Source of the DNA: Erythrophleum ivorense
Taxonomy: Eukaryota > Streptophyta > Magnoliopsida > Fabales > Fabaceae
Length of the DNA stretch: 64,000 nt
Direction: 5' to 3'
NCBI GenBank assembly: GCA_026724425.1
Contig: JAIUCV010000280.1
Location: forward strand, 310,001-374,000
Under the pieces are notes generated by a model that was not told the DNA's origin, ran no database searches, and saw nothing but the letters and a program-made list of their open reading frames with translations. The stretch's first letter is position 1; the number at the start of each line of letters is the position of its first letter. Shown here piece by piece: positions 13,308 through 25,660 of the stretch. A program made the position numbers and the translations under genes.

Positions 13308-13717
13308 TGTTGGAAATATTAATTTATTATTATAGATTAGAATTAATTAATTATAGATTATATTCTATTAATATCATAATAATTAATTTAATAACAATTA
13401 CTATGTAAATGGATTGGTTCTCCTGGCAAATTATGAAAAGTCTATAATAGGTGGACTACCCATAAACTTATTTAGGGAATAAGAACCAAAACTATAGTTC
13501 ATTTAAAACTAGTTATCTTATTTATACTACCTATGGTTAGATTTTATGATATGATGCAATTTTGACGCATTCTCTGAACCTACTTAGGTATTGTAGGTTG
13601 TAGTCCTTACTCTTCCATCTATCTGTATGTGTTACTAGATTTTTTACAGGGATTCATGTTCATAGACCACCATATTATATCAGATGCCATATGAATTTAA
13701 TCTCCCATATTTTAATA
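13308..13717 (+). repeat. Left (5') LTR of the 13.3-17.5 kb copia element
   Basis: The repeat aligns by eye along its length with 17067-17490, sharing ATAATAATTAATTTA, GGCAAATTATGAA, TATATCA and CATATGAATTTAATCTCCCA. It is followed at about 13718-13731 by a diverged initiator-methionine-tRNA-type primer site. The many differences from the right LTR point to an old insertion. Confidence 0.85.
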
Positions 13718-14170
13718 ATAGGTATCGGAGCTTTAACACAAAAAGGCAATTGAGAAATGCTTGTTATTGAATTTAAAAAGGAAAATAGATTTGTAGTTTT
13801 CAAAAACTTGCATGCTGCGGAGGTTTTGTGCTTCTTTTGGAATCATTGTTGGCCAAAAAATTTTCTTTGTTCTTTCATTTGATCATTCAATTAAACTATG
13901 GGTATTGTGTGATAAACCTTTTTGTTTTTGGCTTCATGAAATTCGATTGGATTCAAAACATTTTTTTCACATGAAAACTTTGAAAATCTAACTTCTATGG
14001 ATGAATTATTACTGCATGCACATTTGGACCTCCTTCTTTCATAAAATCAATTGATGGTACTAATAACAATGCTAGTGTGGGCCTTGTTACATCATAAAAT
14101 AAATGGATATTTGGAAAATTGAAACTTGTTACAATACCCTTCGTAAATCATATGGTGTGCAATTGTTATA

Positions 14171-14176
<6 letters not shown>

Positions 14177-14201
<25 letters not shown>
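14177..14201. repeat. (TA)n microsatellite
   Basis: An uninterrupted TA run inside the decayed interior of the copia element. Confidence 0.95.
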
Positions 14202-16424
14202 GGGCCTATTTTTTGACATTTTTGAAAGAAAATAGATCATGGGCCAATCTTGACAATTTTGGACAATTTATTATTTTGGGCCTTAAACAGAAATTAATTT
14301 AGACTTTTTGCTTGATTTTGGGTCTTTTGCAATTTTTATAGCATATATAAACTTCTAGTCCAAAATTTTATGAAAAGTTATTTTGGTATCATTTAATTTT
14401 TTTCCTAAATCATGAAAAATTATTTTTGACTTTTTTCCTTTGTAATGAACCTAAAAGAGAAATATTTTAATGGAGATGGAAATTTTATGAGCAATTATTT
14501 TAATCCGAAAGGGTTATAATAACAAATATGAGTTTCATCTTTATGGTAAACCATATAATTGCTCAAATATTTATACATATAAATTTCATATTTTAATTGC
14601 CACATGGGAAGAAGGCATTATAACATTGACATGTGGCATTAAGGCTAATAGCATGCCCTTTATTTTCCTATAAGAGAATTTTTTGCTATTGATACTTTGT
14701 AATTATATGCTTGCCTATTTTGAGACCAATCACAAGGGTATTTTTTTAGTTAATTTGATTAAGGCATTTTATTTTAATTGATATGTATATGTTTACATAT
14801 ATGTGATAATGACTCTATTTGTTTATATTACACAATAATTGCTAGATAAATTGTATTAACCATAAATATATTCTATCAGTATAACACTGTCAATGTAGTT
14901 TATTATTATAAGAAACCCTTGTATGTTTTGTTAAAAGTAATGACATGTTTATAAAATTATAATTGTGCATTTTTTTATATGTTTGGTGTTAAGTGTCTCA
15001 TAATATTTTAGTTCACAATTAAATTATGAAATTTTATGAGAGATACACAAGCCATTTATGGTGGAGATATACATTTTTTTAATAAATTATATAAATTGTG
15101 TTTAACTTTCAATGATGAATATTTGTCTTTAATGTTGCGAGTTCTATAGTTTTGAAATTATGGTTAAGAAGAATTTTTTTTGTCATGACAAAAGATATTT
15201 TTATTTTGTTGATAACTTGCCTATAGTGAATATTTGAGGTTATATTTATGTTTTAAAACATAATTAATCCCATTTCTTAAAATACTCTTAGATGACATTC
15301 ATTAAGAAGGACTCTGATATTGCTTAGTTGTTTTGGACACATTTGTAATTGGTAATATCATATAATCAAATGTATATCTTTTGAATTGGCATGTGTCACT
15401 CCAATATGAGAATGAAAATGCCATTTATGGTAATTCAATTTTATGTAATTTTATTTTTAAATAACTATACTTTCACTTATTGTAGAGCTAGTCATGAAAA
15501 TTATTATGTGAAATATATTTTTTTAACTTTGGATATTGGATTATATGGGATATATTATACAAGTAATGGATATACTCTATCACTATGACATTATTTAGTA
15601 TAATTTTGATAAATATGAAAATTATGATAAATGAGAGATTTTATAAATGTCAAAAGACTTATTGTGTATGACTTTTGTATTAAGGATATTTTTAATATAT
15701 GACATTGTCAATTAATTGTATTGGTACTATGGTGCATTTCATTTAATATCTTAATATTTTTTATGTCTTATTGATACTGAAGTGCTATAAATATTAGTTT
15801 TTTGTTATCCTTGCATGTCTAATTGCATTAGTTGGATCTTAAAGAAATTCTTGTTTATGATTGTGTCATACGCATAATTTATGCTTCCCTATGTTGTTAC
15901 TATTCCAACTACAATGCCCATGCAATTATTTTTATGTGAAAACTTTAAATGAAACCCATAGTAAGGATTTATAAGTTGAGTTTTTATTTAAATATCTTAT
16001 TTGACATCTTACTTGAGTAACTAATTGAAACACGTCAAGGCTTATGAGATTGGAAAAATAAGATAATATTATAATTTTGTACATTAGTCAACTTTATCAA
16101 AGAATCAATGACATATTTTAGCATAATAAATAATTTCTATTGCCTTGATATATTCCTTTAGTTTAGTAAAATATTGTTGAATATTTCTTATTAAAGTTAA
16201 GTGGGAGCAAGTTCATTTTGTATAAATTTGTACTTGTCACTTGGTAGGATTCTATGTGAGTGGTTTTTTTTTTACCATCACTTTTTTGTCAATGTGACTC
16301 TTTTTAAAAAAGAGAGAGAAATACTCAATAATATTTGATATTCTCAATAACGAATAAAGTCCAATTTCTTCAGCTACATTAATGATCTAAAAATTTAAAG
16401 AGTTAATAATTGGCTATAAAGCCA

Positions 16425-16630
16425 TGAACTATAAGTGGATCTTTAAGATTTATTGTAGGATTACAATAGATATTATAAAATTAAGTTCAAATTGGTTAAA
16501 ATGACCATAATCAAAGAGAAAATTTTAATTATATGTGGCTTCTCACTAATATCCATTAAAAATACTCTTAAAAAGATCATAGCATTAATTGAATTTTGTT
16601 TTAGGATCTCACTATATGGATGTCTAAATT
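16425..16630 (+). pseudogene. Copia reverse transcriptase fragment, broken
   Basis: In shifting plus-strand frames, pieces resembling the start of copia RT can be read: MNYKWIFKI corresponds to the family KWVxKIK block, and a later piece near YMDVxIAF corresponds to QMDVKTAFL. Stops and frameshifts lie between them. The similarity ends just before an inverted primer site and LTR at 16647, so the RT is cut off at that junction. It is non-functional. Confidence 0.6.
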
Positions 16631-16646
16631 GCCTTTTATGTTAAAA

Positions 16647-17049
16647 CTTTGATACCAATTGTTAAAATATGGGAGATTAAATTCATATGGTACATGATAT
16701 AATATGGTAGTCTATAAATACAAATCCTTATAAAGAAAATAACAACACATAAAGATAAATAAAAAAGTAAGAATTACAACTCATAATACCCAAATATATT
16801 TAAAGGATAGGTCAAAATTGCATCATATCATAAAACCTAATCTTAGCTAGCATAAATACAATAACTAACTTTAAGTGGGCTATAAGTTGAGTTCTTATGC
16901 CCTAAATTAGTTTATGGATAGTCCATCTATTAGGTACTATCCATAATTTGCCAAAAGAACGAATTTATTTATATAGTGATTATTACTAAATTAATTATTA
17001 TAATTTTAATATAATATAATATGTTAATTAATTTAATAATTGATTAATT
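16647..17049 (-). repeat. Inverted LTR plus primer-binding site
   Basis: Read on the minus strand, this is the same LTR family as 13308-13717, ending TTTTAACA at 16660. It is followed at once by TTGGTATCAAAG (16658-16647), a copia-type primer-binding site. It is therefore the 5' end of a copia element in opposite orientation to its host element. Its own 5' end is lost near 17049, just before the right LTR of the host element. With 17067-17490 it forms a large imperfect palindrome. Confidence 0.8.
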
Positions 17050-17066
17050 CTATATAAGTAGGAGAT

Positions 17067-17490
17067 TGTTGAAAATATTAATTTATTATTATATATTAGT
17101 ATTAATCAATTATTTGACTAATTAACAGATCATATTCTATTAATATTATAATAATTAATTTAGTAATAATTATTGTATAAATAGGTTGATTTTTTTGGCA
17201 AATTATGAATAACCTATAATAATAGGTAGGCCGCCTATAAACCGATTTAAGAAACATGAATCCAACTCATAATCCACCTAAAGTTAATTATTCTATTTAT
17301 GCTTTAGAGTTAGGCTTTATGATATAATATAATTCTAATATGTTCTCTAAACCTACTTATGTATCGTGGGTTATAATCTTTATTCCTCTATCTATTTTTA
17401 TATATTACTATTTTCTTTACATAGATTTATATTCATAAATTACCGTATTATATCAAGTACCATATGAATTTAATCTCCCATGTTTTAACA
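17067..17490 (+). repeat. Right (3') LTR of the 13.3-17.5 kb copia element
   Basis: Preceded by the polypurine tract AAGTAGGAGAT and begins TGTTGAAAATATT. It ends in TTTTAACA and is followed by the AAGTC target-duplication candidate. It pairs in sequence with the left LTR and, inverted, with 16660-17049. Confidence 0.85.
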
Positions 17491-17986
17491 AAGTCTATAT
17501 TTAGTTTTTTTGCACTTTTAAAAGGTTTTATTTAACAGTAACTTCACCTACATGGTTTTCAAATGTTCACCATTGATGCAATATTTCAACTCACCTCAAA
17601 TCGTATTGCAGGGATTTTTTTACAAGTTCACTTTAAACTTACTCTCCACTCACTAGCAGAGATGATCAGAAGATAAAGGTGTTTGAATACCTTTATACAC
17701 AAGGGATTACAAGTTGAAGTATTTACTAGCTCTTGCAGTCAAATAAAACCAGAAGCCAAGTGTGGAGTGAAGTATTAAAGCTGAAATAGCAACAGATGAG
17801 TTTTTCAGAATGCACGCTCGCATACACAACGGATTTGGTTACGTTCTTTTTGCCAACATATTTGTTTCCTGACTATTGTAGAATAAAAGTGACACAGGAG
17901 TCAAATAATTAAATTAAATATTTAATGCTTCTTTTTTAAATATATTTCGTTATCATCAAAATCTTTAAGGTGCCTTGTGAAATCTT

Positions 17987-18223
17987 TTGAGGCAATCAGG
18001 TTCGCCAGTTGTTATAAAGAGAAGGTATAGACTCACTTGCAAAGCTTCAAGAAATTTTTTGCATGTCATGGGGGCATTTATCGGCGCACAAATCGACCAC
18101 TATGTCTCCTATCCTAAGCTCGTCACAACCATCGCCGACATCTTTCTCTGCTGCTGCAACAATGGAGAGGCGCTCTTAAATTCAGCGTCAGCTAATACGA
18201 TTTCGGACCCCTGGCGATCATAA
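17987..18223 (+). CDS. Small orphan ORF, GC-richer than its surroundings
   Basis: The frame encodes 78 residues. Its middle (about residues 26-52) reads like a short conserved peptide, with HVMGAFIGAQIDHYVSYPKL followed by VTTIADIF, but I do not recognise a family. Base composition is clearly more balanced than the flanking AT-rich DNA, which argues for a remnant of a real exon. There is a possible acceptor-like pyrimidine context upstream (about 17925-17985) but no convincing partner exon. Other explanations are a pseudogene fragment or a captured exon in transposon debris. Function is unknown. Confidence 0.25.
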   Translation: MRQSGSPVVIKRRYRLTCKASRNFLHVMGAFIGAQIDHYVSYPKLVTTIADIFLCCCNNGEALLNSASANTISDPWRS

Positions 18224-18239
18224 GATATATAGGGTTTAG

Positions 18240-20330
18240 AACTCACTAATTAGTACAATGTACGAATATTTTTAAGACTGAAAGAAAAGACTTTCAAGAA
18301 TCAAATAATACATATAATTTGGTGTCACCATATGGGCAATGCCATCAAGTTGGTAAACTGATGCTTTTGCTTAAGTATTATGTAATATAATTAACAAACT
18401 TACTTTTAAGTCTGTTAAAAGGAAATTTTCAACGCACTGGTCCATGCATTGCCTCATGATTGAATCTATCACGTTAGTGATCAGTATACTAAATCTGTGG
18501 GTAATTTAGATCGGTTAGTTGATGATTGGATAAGAAATCTAGTTATATATTTGAAACATTATAGGACCAACAAATAGAAAAAATAAGAAAGTAGTTCATT
18601 AACAAAGCTGCATTTATCAAACAAATCATAGTTACTTGATTGATTCATTAATTTCAAATATCGATTGTCGCAAAATAATAATAATAATAATATTGATGAC
18701 ACAAGAAAGGAATATTAGTTTTGCACTATAAATTTAAAATAAATCGTGTTTACCTTCTTTAAATCGAGTACAGAATATACACACACAACAAATTATATTT
18801 TGTACATTGTGGAACTATGATTCAAAGTTGGGTCTATATCAATATTTCTGTAGCTTTTACATCGCACCCGACGATAAACAATTTATCACCTGAGAACGGA
18901 TTCATATGTCTTACACCAAAAGACACCAGAGCTGAAAAGGTAATATTTCTATAATTTGAATAGCTCTTTGAATTGATTAAGGTATTAATTCATAATTTAT
19001 TAATTTGATTATAGTCAAACTATAATTCAATTCATAATAATTAAATATATATATTAAAATATTTAAAATATTACTAATTATTAATTTTAAACATTAATGA
19101 AGAGGAATGAGTGACTTTGGCCAAAGACTTTGATATTTAAAAAAAATGTTAAAAAATAAAATATGATAAAGAGCAAACACCTAAAATGGCCAAGTACATA
19201 TTTATTGTTTTTCTTATATTCTATTTTCTTTATATTTCTCTCCATTTCAACATCTTCTTTCTCTTATTACTTTTCATTTTTAATTTTTTAAATCTATCCA
19301 AAATGAAACCAAAAAAATCTAAAGAAAAAGTAATTCATAATCGATTGAATCTCAAATCGGCTTGGTTTTAACCTGTTTGGCTAATTCTTGGCCTTTTCTG
19401 ATAGGCTGATTTAATGGGTTAATAAAATTGATTTGCCAAGTTTTAGTTTGATTGTGATAACAATGTGAAAAAGTCATGTTTAAGAACCACTTAGGCCTTA
19501 TTTGGTAGAGTAACATAAATAGAAAGTGAGACAAATTTCATGGCTTTAAGTGTTTGGTTGGTAGATTATTGGAAGGAAAGAGAAAGTCTTGTTAGTGTGC
19601 ATTTTACCATCCTTTGCATTGTATGTTGAACTAAATTTTTGAGCAAATTGTCTGAAAAATTCATTTTGCTTCAAATGTCTAATTTGCTCCTTGGTAGATA
19701 AAACAAGACTTTCCTTTTCTATCTTACAATCAAAGAAGAGGCATAAATGAAAATTTTTGGGTAATTTGGATAAAATTTTATTTTGGCCATTAAAAATTTT
19801 AAAATATTTTGATTAAGTCCTTAAAGTATTTTAAGTAAGTCCTTTAAAAAATCTCTAAGCTTCGTAATTATTTTAAAATTTACTAATCTTTGTTTTCTAT
19901 TCTAAAATAATTTGTTTTATTTTGATAAGCATTATTTTTAATTCTACATACTTTAATTATTAATTAATAACGACATATTTGGAATTAAAACTTTTAAGAA
20001 TAATTTTGTCTCCATCCAAATTTTTTTTTCATCATAAGGTGCAATTTTGTCATTCTCTCCCACTATAACAAAGAGGGCAATTTTCAACTAAAGCATCAAT
20101 AAAAAAAAATGCTAAATCACTCTTCATGAATTTTAAATTCACATAACTATAAAATGATGCCATTTTAAATATTGAATTTTGATTGAAATATAAAAATTAA
20201 ATTTCACTTACGACATAAGTTTGGTCAACATTAAAAAGCAAAATAAAAATCAGTGAAATTTAATAATACTTGATATTAAAATAATTGTATAAATAATAAT
20301 CAATAAAATTAATTTGAAAACAAAAATAAT
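18240..20330. other. AT-rich intergenic DNA, no gene seen
   Basis: Contains an ATA run near 18677-18693 and, at about 19740-19980, a diverged relative of the foldback sequence at 59.5-60.0 kb (shared words such as GATTAAGTCCTTA / ATCAAGTCCCTA and TACTTTAATTATTAATTAATA). No coding exon is supported. Confidence 0.5.
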
Positions 20331-20416
20331 GCGGCTGAGTATTAGTCAGATCAATTCCGACTGACAATTGGTCAACTAACATATAACCGACTATAGCAAT
20401 GTATTAATGCATTGTA

Positions 20417-20438
20417 ATATATATATATATATATATAT
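20417..20438. repeat. (TA)n microsatellite next to a palindrome-like stretch
   Basis: The TA run follows a short segment (about 20330-20410) in which GTCAGATCAATTCCGACTGAC forms a small interrupted inverted repeat. Confidence 0.8.
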
Positions 20439-20859
20439 GTTGATAAATTATATATATTAAACATGCATTTAATATATATATTATTAAAATATATTAAAAA
20501 ATTAATAAATATCATATTAATATATATCAAAATAATAGTTTGTAAATATAAATAATTATATATTAGATAACATAATTATATATTAATTATAAGACTTCAA
20601 TGTACATAACAACAAATCACATACAAAGGACCCTCTTGAGTTTTAAAAAATAACGTTGAGTTTTTTTTTTAAACTTTCAATATTACGTAAAGAAAGTCCT
20701 TTTATTATTAATTCCATTAAATCAAAAGGAAGTTACTATAGTGAAATGTACATTAGTTGATTTAAATAGCCACAAAGGCACAGCATTGATTCCTTTTTAC
20801 CATAACACATAGTTTATCCCTTCAACTCTTTTGTTGGTTTTGCATCTTTTCTATCTTTC

Positions 20860-20935
20860 TTAAATTTCATCTCCTTCAGCTCAATCCCTTTAGCTCTTTT
20901 ATTTGTTCTTCACCTCAATCTGAAGTGATTCAAAG
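20860..20935 (+). repeat. Inverted-repeat partner of 28340-28415
   Basis: CTCAATCCCTTTAGCTCTTT followed by a TTTGTTCTTCA word here reappears as the reverse complement at about 28345-28415. The pair brackets the 21.5-28.2 kb copia element at roughly 0.6 and 0.2 kb from its ends. The repeats could be ends of a larger older element into which the copia inserted, or two unrelated copies of one repeat. Confidence 0.55.
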
Positions 20936-21519
20936 AGTTGATTTAAAGAAACTGATTTACTAAAAGTAAGCTGTTATTTGTCAATTAAATAACTGATTTT
21001 GTGAAGGCTAACTGAGAATTGATTCTAAATTGAAGCAATTGGCATCTGTCAACAAAAAGCACATTAACATATAAATACTATTCCTTTATGACCAATTGCT
21101 CTAGAATAAGAAATTCAGAAGTAGAAAAAAAAAATAAAGAATTAGAAGTAAGAAGGTAAAATGAGATTTATGGAATGATGATACAAAAGAAGTAAATGAA
21201 AGTAGAAAGTTAAGAACTACATAAATTTGAGAGGTTATTAAAGAGGAAAAAAAATGTTATTTTCATTCAGATTGATCATTGAAATAATCTTGGGCGTCTT
21301 CTTCAATAATGGTTTCTAAATCAAGAGAGCATAAAATCTCAAAGAGAGGAATAAAAAGAGTAGGTGCAAACTTAACCCAACATTGCAGGTATTTGATTTG
21401 CTCTGCCATGGCTCCCATGCACAGATTCTTATAATAGTTAGATAGTTTATTTTTTATTTGTTTAAGAGATTAAAACCATAAGGAAGGAAGAGTTGTGTGA
21501 GAGGAAAATGTGTAGAGGT

Positions 21520-21884
21520 TGAAAGCAATGAAAGCTAATGGATATACAAGAAACCATAAATGAAATTTGAATGAATCAGAATGTAAAAGAGTGCCTTTCT
21601 AGCCATTATTAAGTGGATTTAGATGTGATACTTCTATTAAACTAGTAAAGGGTGTTTCCAGGCTCTTTATTATGCTTAAAATAATGGTGTATAATGTTCT
21701 AAATGTTTCTTATAGCATCACTAAGCCTAAGGACCCCTATAATTATATATAGAGGCCTCTTCCCATGAAACAAGCTACACAAGTTGGTGGTTGTTGAAGC
21801 ACAAAATATGGTTCTTATTTTTACAGAGTGTAACCAAAGATGTTGCCAACAGAATTTAACTTTACCAACATTCCAACGACTACA
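21520..21884 (-). repeat. 3' LTR of the 21.5-28.2 kb copia element
   Basis: Begins TG and ends CA on the plus strand. It aligns over its whole length with 27790-28159, sharing AAAGCTAATGGATATA, AAGAAACCATAAATGAAAT, AATGATGGTGTATAAT and GATGTTG. Differences are frequent. It is bordered internally by the polypurine tract. Confidence 0.88.
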
Positions 21885-22148
21885 TTCTCCCACTTAGTCG
21901 ATAGACACAGATGTATATCAAAGAAGAGAAAATTTAATGCATGGATCATAATAGTAGGTCTTCTGTATGTGAGTATTACTTTTTATATATCACGATGTAG
22001 TCTGATTCCTCAACCCACCACAGCTTAGTGAATAAACCTAATACTTATTCTGGATCTTCCTAATGCTGCTTTTCTCTAAACATAATTGTATATGCTCAAA
22101 TGAGAACAAATAACTCAAACTGAATAATAGCATTATTACAAAAGGCAT

Positions 22149-22172
22149 GTATATATATATATATATATATAT
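22149..22172. repeat. (TA)n microsatellite inside the copia element
   Basis: An uninterrupted TA run between the RNase H remnant and the 3' LTR, probably expanded after insertion. Confidence 0.95.
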
Positions 22173-22569
22173 CTATCAAAAACTCAATATAGTATGAAAT
22201 CCCATTTTCATTATATGATCCTTAAACATTAACAATGGCATGCTTTTTGTTAAAGGATATGCTATCATCAACTTAATGCTAACATATTTAATGATGACTT
22301 TATTTTCTCTAACACATTCTCAAATAGCTAGTATTTAATGTCAATGTGCTTACTTTGATTCATACTTTTATTATTCTTAGTAAAAATAATAGCAACTGAG
22401 TTGCACAACAAATCCTCAATGGCTCGAAAATTAAATTAACAATTCTATGCCCAGTAATAAAGCTCTTTAGCCATACATTATGTAAAGTTGCATCAAAACA
22501 AAATATGAACTCTACTTTTCTAATAGAAGTAATAGTCAAAGTTTGCTTCATGCTTCTCTAAGACATGGA

Positions 22570-22866
22570 TTAGCCAGCAAATATGAAAACGTAACTTGAT
22601 ATTGATTTTCGGGAATCAATGTATTTGGCAGAATCTAAATCTAAATAACCAACTACCTTAAGATTTTCAATTTGTTTATACATCAACATGTAGTCTTTAG
22701 TATCCTTAAGATACCTTGTCACCTTCTTTGTAACTTTCAAGTGATCTATACCTAGATTACTTTGATATATCCCTAATATTTCGACCGCGAATGTAATGTT
22801 AGGTCTTATATAAACTTGAGCATACATAAGGCTTCTAACAGTAGAATCATGTGAAATATTACGCAT
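22570..22866 (-). pseudogene. Copia RNase H domain remnant
   Basis: The 98-residue frame matches the usual start of copia RNase H in order. SLMYAQVYIRPNITFAVEIL corresponds to the family block SLMYAxxxTRPDIAFAV, then a YLKDTKDYMLMY block, then GYLDLDSAKYIDSRKSISSY in place of GYSDSDxAGxxDxRKSTSGY. A normally conserved acidic/glycine position is changed (SAKY for FAGC). The domain is cut short at a stop at its carboxyl end. It belongs to the 21.5-28.2 kb element and is non-functional. Confidence 0.88.
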
Positions 22867-23418
22867 CTATTTCCTCTTTAGATCGTTCTTCAAACACTGG
22901 TTCACATTAAACCTATCACCCTTTATAAAAAGTACTGCACTTAGTGAATAATCTTTTATTTGAAATATCTCTAAGATCTTATTGATATAAGTTTCATGTG
23001 ATAAACCCAAAATATATTAAGCTTCATCCCTATGGATCTTAATTCCAATAACATAAGATGTCTTACCCATATCCTTTATATCAAAATTCTTAGTGTGAAA
23101 CTGTTTCATCTTATGTAGCAATCATTTATTATTGGTTGCAAGTAATATGTCATTTACATATAACACAAGGAAAAAGATTTTACTCTCACTAACCTTCTGG
23201 TATATATACTAATCTATGATATTCTCTACAAATCCAAATGAAGACATAATATCATAAAACTTAGAATATCATTTGCAGGAGGCCTGTTTCAATCCATATA
23301 TGAATTTCTTGAGTTTGTATACTAAGTGCTCATCAACGGTAGAAGAGAATCTTTCATGTTGTTTCATATATATATTCTCCTCTAGATCTCCATTGAAGAA
23401 TGTTATCTTCATATCTAT

Positions 23419-23679
23419 CTAATGCAATTCTAGATCAAAATAGGTAATCAATGTCATTATCACATGGAGAAAATTTTTCTTAGATACTAAAGAAAATGTC
23501 TCTGTATAGTTGATTCCTTCATTTTGGATGAATCTCTTGGCCATTAGCCTTACCTTATGTCTCTTAGTGTTATCTAATGAGTTATTTTTCATCTTACAAA
23601 CCCATTTACACCTAATGGTCCTGATACCATTAAGTAACTCAATGAGATCCCATACCCCATTAGTCGCTATGGAATCCAT
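23419..23679 (-). pseudogene. Copia reverse transcriptase remnant (amino-terminal part)
   Basis: An 86-residue open stretch holds the start of copia RT. NGVWDLIELLNG corresponds to NxTWELVxLPxG, then IRCKWVCKMK matches the IGCKWVFKxK block, KVRLMAKRFIQNEGINYTET matches the KARLVAKGxxQxxGxDYxET block, and FDLELH is the edge before QMDVKTAFL. The frame then breaks. Further RT similarity continues in other frames down to about 22.9 kb. Part of the 21.5-28.2 kb element. Confidence 0.9.
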
Positions 23680-24739
23680 CTCTTTCTTAATGGCATTGTG
23701 TCATAGTTTAGATTCTCTACAATTGATGGCTTGTAAAAATATCTTAAGATTGTTTTTTACTCTTATATTGTAGTCAAACTTTATAGGTACATAGCATAAT
23801 TACTAAGAATTACTGACCTCCTTATCCTAATTGATTTTCTTAATGTTGGGTCAACATTTTTTTGGAGAATATGTTTCTTAACTAGTTGCTCGATAGTTTC
23901 TGGTAATTATTCAACAACTAGATCAACTTTGTTATGGTCAATAAGTTGTAGATCCTTACGGATTAGTTGTTTAATACTCGTTTGTACTTAAGGGGCATGG
24001 ATTATAATCAATTTATCACTTGTTGTGGGAGCTTGAGTACCAAATTAATCATGTTTCATTATCTAAGTGCTGAGTTTAATTACTCCCACTAATCAATTCA
24101 TTCTCAAAAAATTTGTATTTCTTGATTCCATAATACTAATGTTATGAGATGGACAATAAAATCTATATCCCTTAGATCTTTCGATATACTCAATGAAATA
24201 TCCACTAATAGCCTTTAAATCTACCTTCTTTTTTAGTGAATTGTAAACCCTAATCTTAGACCAGCATTCCTAAATGTGCATATGTCTTAAACTTGGTTTT
24301 TAACATTTGAATAACTTAAATGACGTCTTTTCAACGGCTTTGATTGGATCTTAGTTAAGAATATATACAGCCATCTTAAGGGTTTAGTCCACAATAACTT
24401 AAGAAGTTTGAAACTACTAAGCATACTCCACTCTATATCCAACAATGTTTAATTTTTTCTTTTAATAACATCATTTTAGTTTAGAGACCCAAACATGGTG
24501 TGTTGGGCAACAATCTCTTGTTTCAAAAGAAATCTAGCAAATAGACATAGTACTTATCCCTCTTCAATACATTTATCATAATACTCATCATTTAAATTTG
24601 ATCTCATTATCTTAATTTGTTTATCATATTATTTCTCTACTTTTGCTTTAAAGGCATTAAGTGCCTCAATTTTATTATTCAGTAGATAAAAATACTTGTA
24701 TTATAAGTAATCATTAATAAAGGTGATAAAGTATTTCTA

Positions 24740-24990
24740 ACAACTAAAGTTTAAACTTGGATTACAAATGTCTATATGTATAGTTTTTAATATGGTAAAA
24801 CTTCTTTTGGCACCTTTTTTAGTCTTATTAGTCTGCTTTCTCTTAATATAGTCTATACAAGTATCAAAGTCAATTTTACTAAGTACTCTATCTTTACTAA
24901 CCTCTTGACCCTCTCTATTAAGATATGACTTAGTCTACGGTGTCACAACATAGATAAATCTTTATTAGTAACACATCTCTTAATACTTGT
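24740..24990 (-). pseudogene. Copia GAG-pre-integrase / integrase zinc-binding remnant
   Basis: On the minus strand the peptide HRRLSHI, then IERVKRLV and, in another frame, YIKRKQTNKTKKGAKRSF can be read. They match the copia HRRLGHxS ... CxxCIKGKQTxxTKKGAxR pre-integrase and HHCC region. Stops and frameshifts interrupt it. Its position between gag and RT supports the copia assignment. Confidence 0.75.
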
Positions 24991-25444
24991 GTTATTATAA
25001 ATATGCATTGAATCATTAGATATACTGTCTTATAATTGAATTCGAAAAAGACCATTAGAAATTGTACCATTACCAACAAAACTAAATTTATAAAATAACT
25101 TAAACATATAATTTGAGAATACAAAAAAAATTATTTAACAAGTATAAGTTTTGAAGCAAAAATCAAGTTTTTAGAAAAACTTGGTACATAAAAGGTCTTT
25201 TTCAAAATTAAACTAAAGTCAGTATTTAGAATTAATCTGTAAGTTTTTATAGTTTCTACCAATGAGCCTATCTTGTTACCTAAATAGATATACTGCCCAA
25301 TGCTCACTGGCTTCTTTTGATTTAGAAAACCTTACAAGGTATTAAAAATATAAATTGTATGACCAAAATCAATCTATTATGTGTTATTACTAACATTACC
25401 ATATTAGTTTCATCATAAAAGAGTGAGATTGAGTTACCTTTCTT

Positions 25445-25660
25445 TTAAAGCCAAGTCTTGAATTTGATGTAGTTTTTCTTCATATGTCTCTTCTTTTTAC
25501 AGAAGAAATATTTGGATTTCTTCCTCATGTTAGCTTGAATGGGTGCCTTGCCTTTTTCTTTTGGTTTTACTTGTTTCTTATTCTTTTCTTGTGTTATCAT
25601 ATGTGCACTTTTTCCTATCTTTGCTATGAATATTCTTTCTCCTTGTACAAATATGGTCAT
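25445..25660 (-). pseudogene. Copia gag zinc-knuckle remnant
   Basis: The 71-residue frame ends in KSKYFFCKKKRHMKKNYIKF, a damaged CCHC knuckle. The family pattern CxxCxxxGHxxxxC has lost its first cysteine (Y), its glycine (R) and its last cysteine (Y), leaving the second cysteine and the histidine. It is preceded by a lysine-rich linker, as in copia gag. It lies at the carboxyl end of the gag region. Confidence 0.8.

Larger units (their letters stand above)
13308..17490 (+). mobile_element. Decayed Ty1/copia-type LTR retrotransposon with an internal inverted LTR
   Basis: Two same-direction LTRs bound this element: 13308-13717 (begins TGTTGGAAATATT) and 17067-17490 (begins TGTTGAAAATATT, ends TTTTAACA). 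A primer-binding-site relative (GGTATCGGAGC) follows the left LTR, and a polypurine tract (AAGTAGGAGAT) abuts the right LTR, so the element reads on the plus strand. Outer flanks AAGTT (13303-13307) and AAGTC (17491-17495) fit a 5-bp target duplication with one change. The interior has lost its frames; only an RT fragment at about 16425-16630 is recognisable. A third, inverted LTR lies at 16660-17049. The element is clearly defective. Confidence 0.85.
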
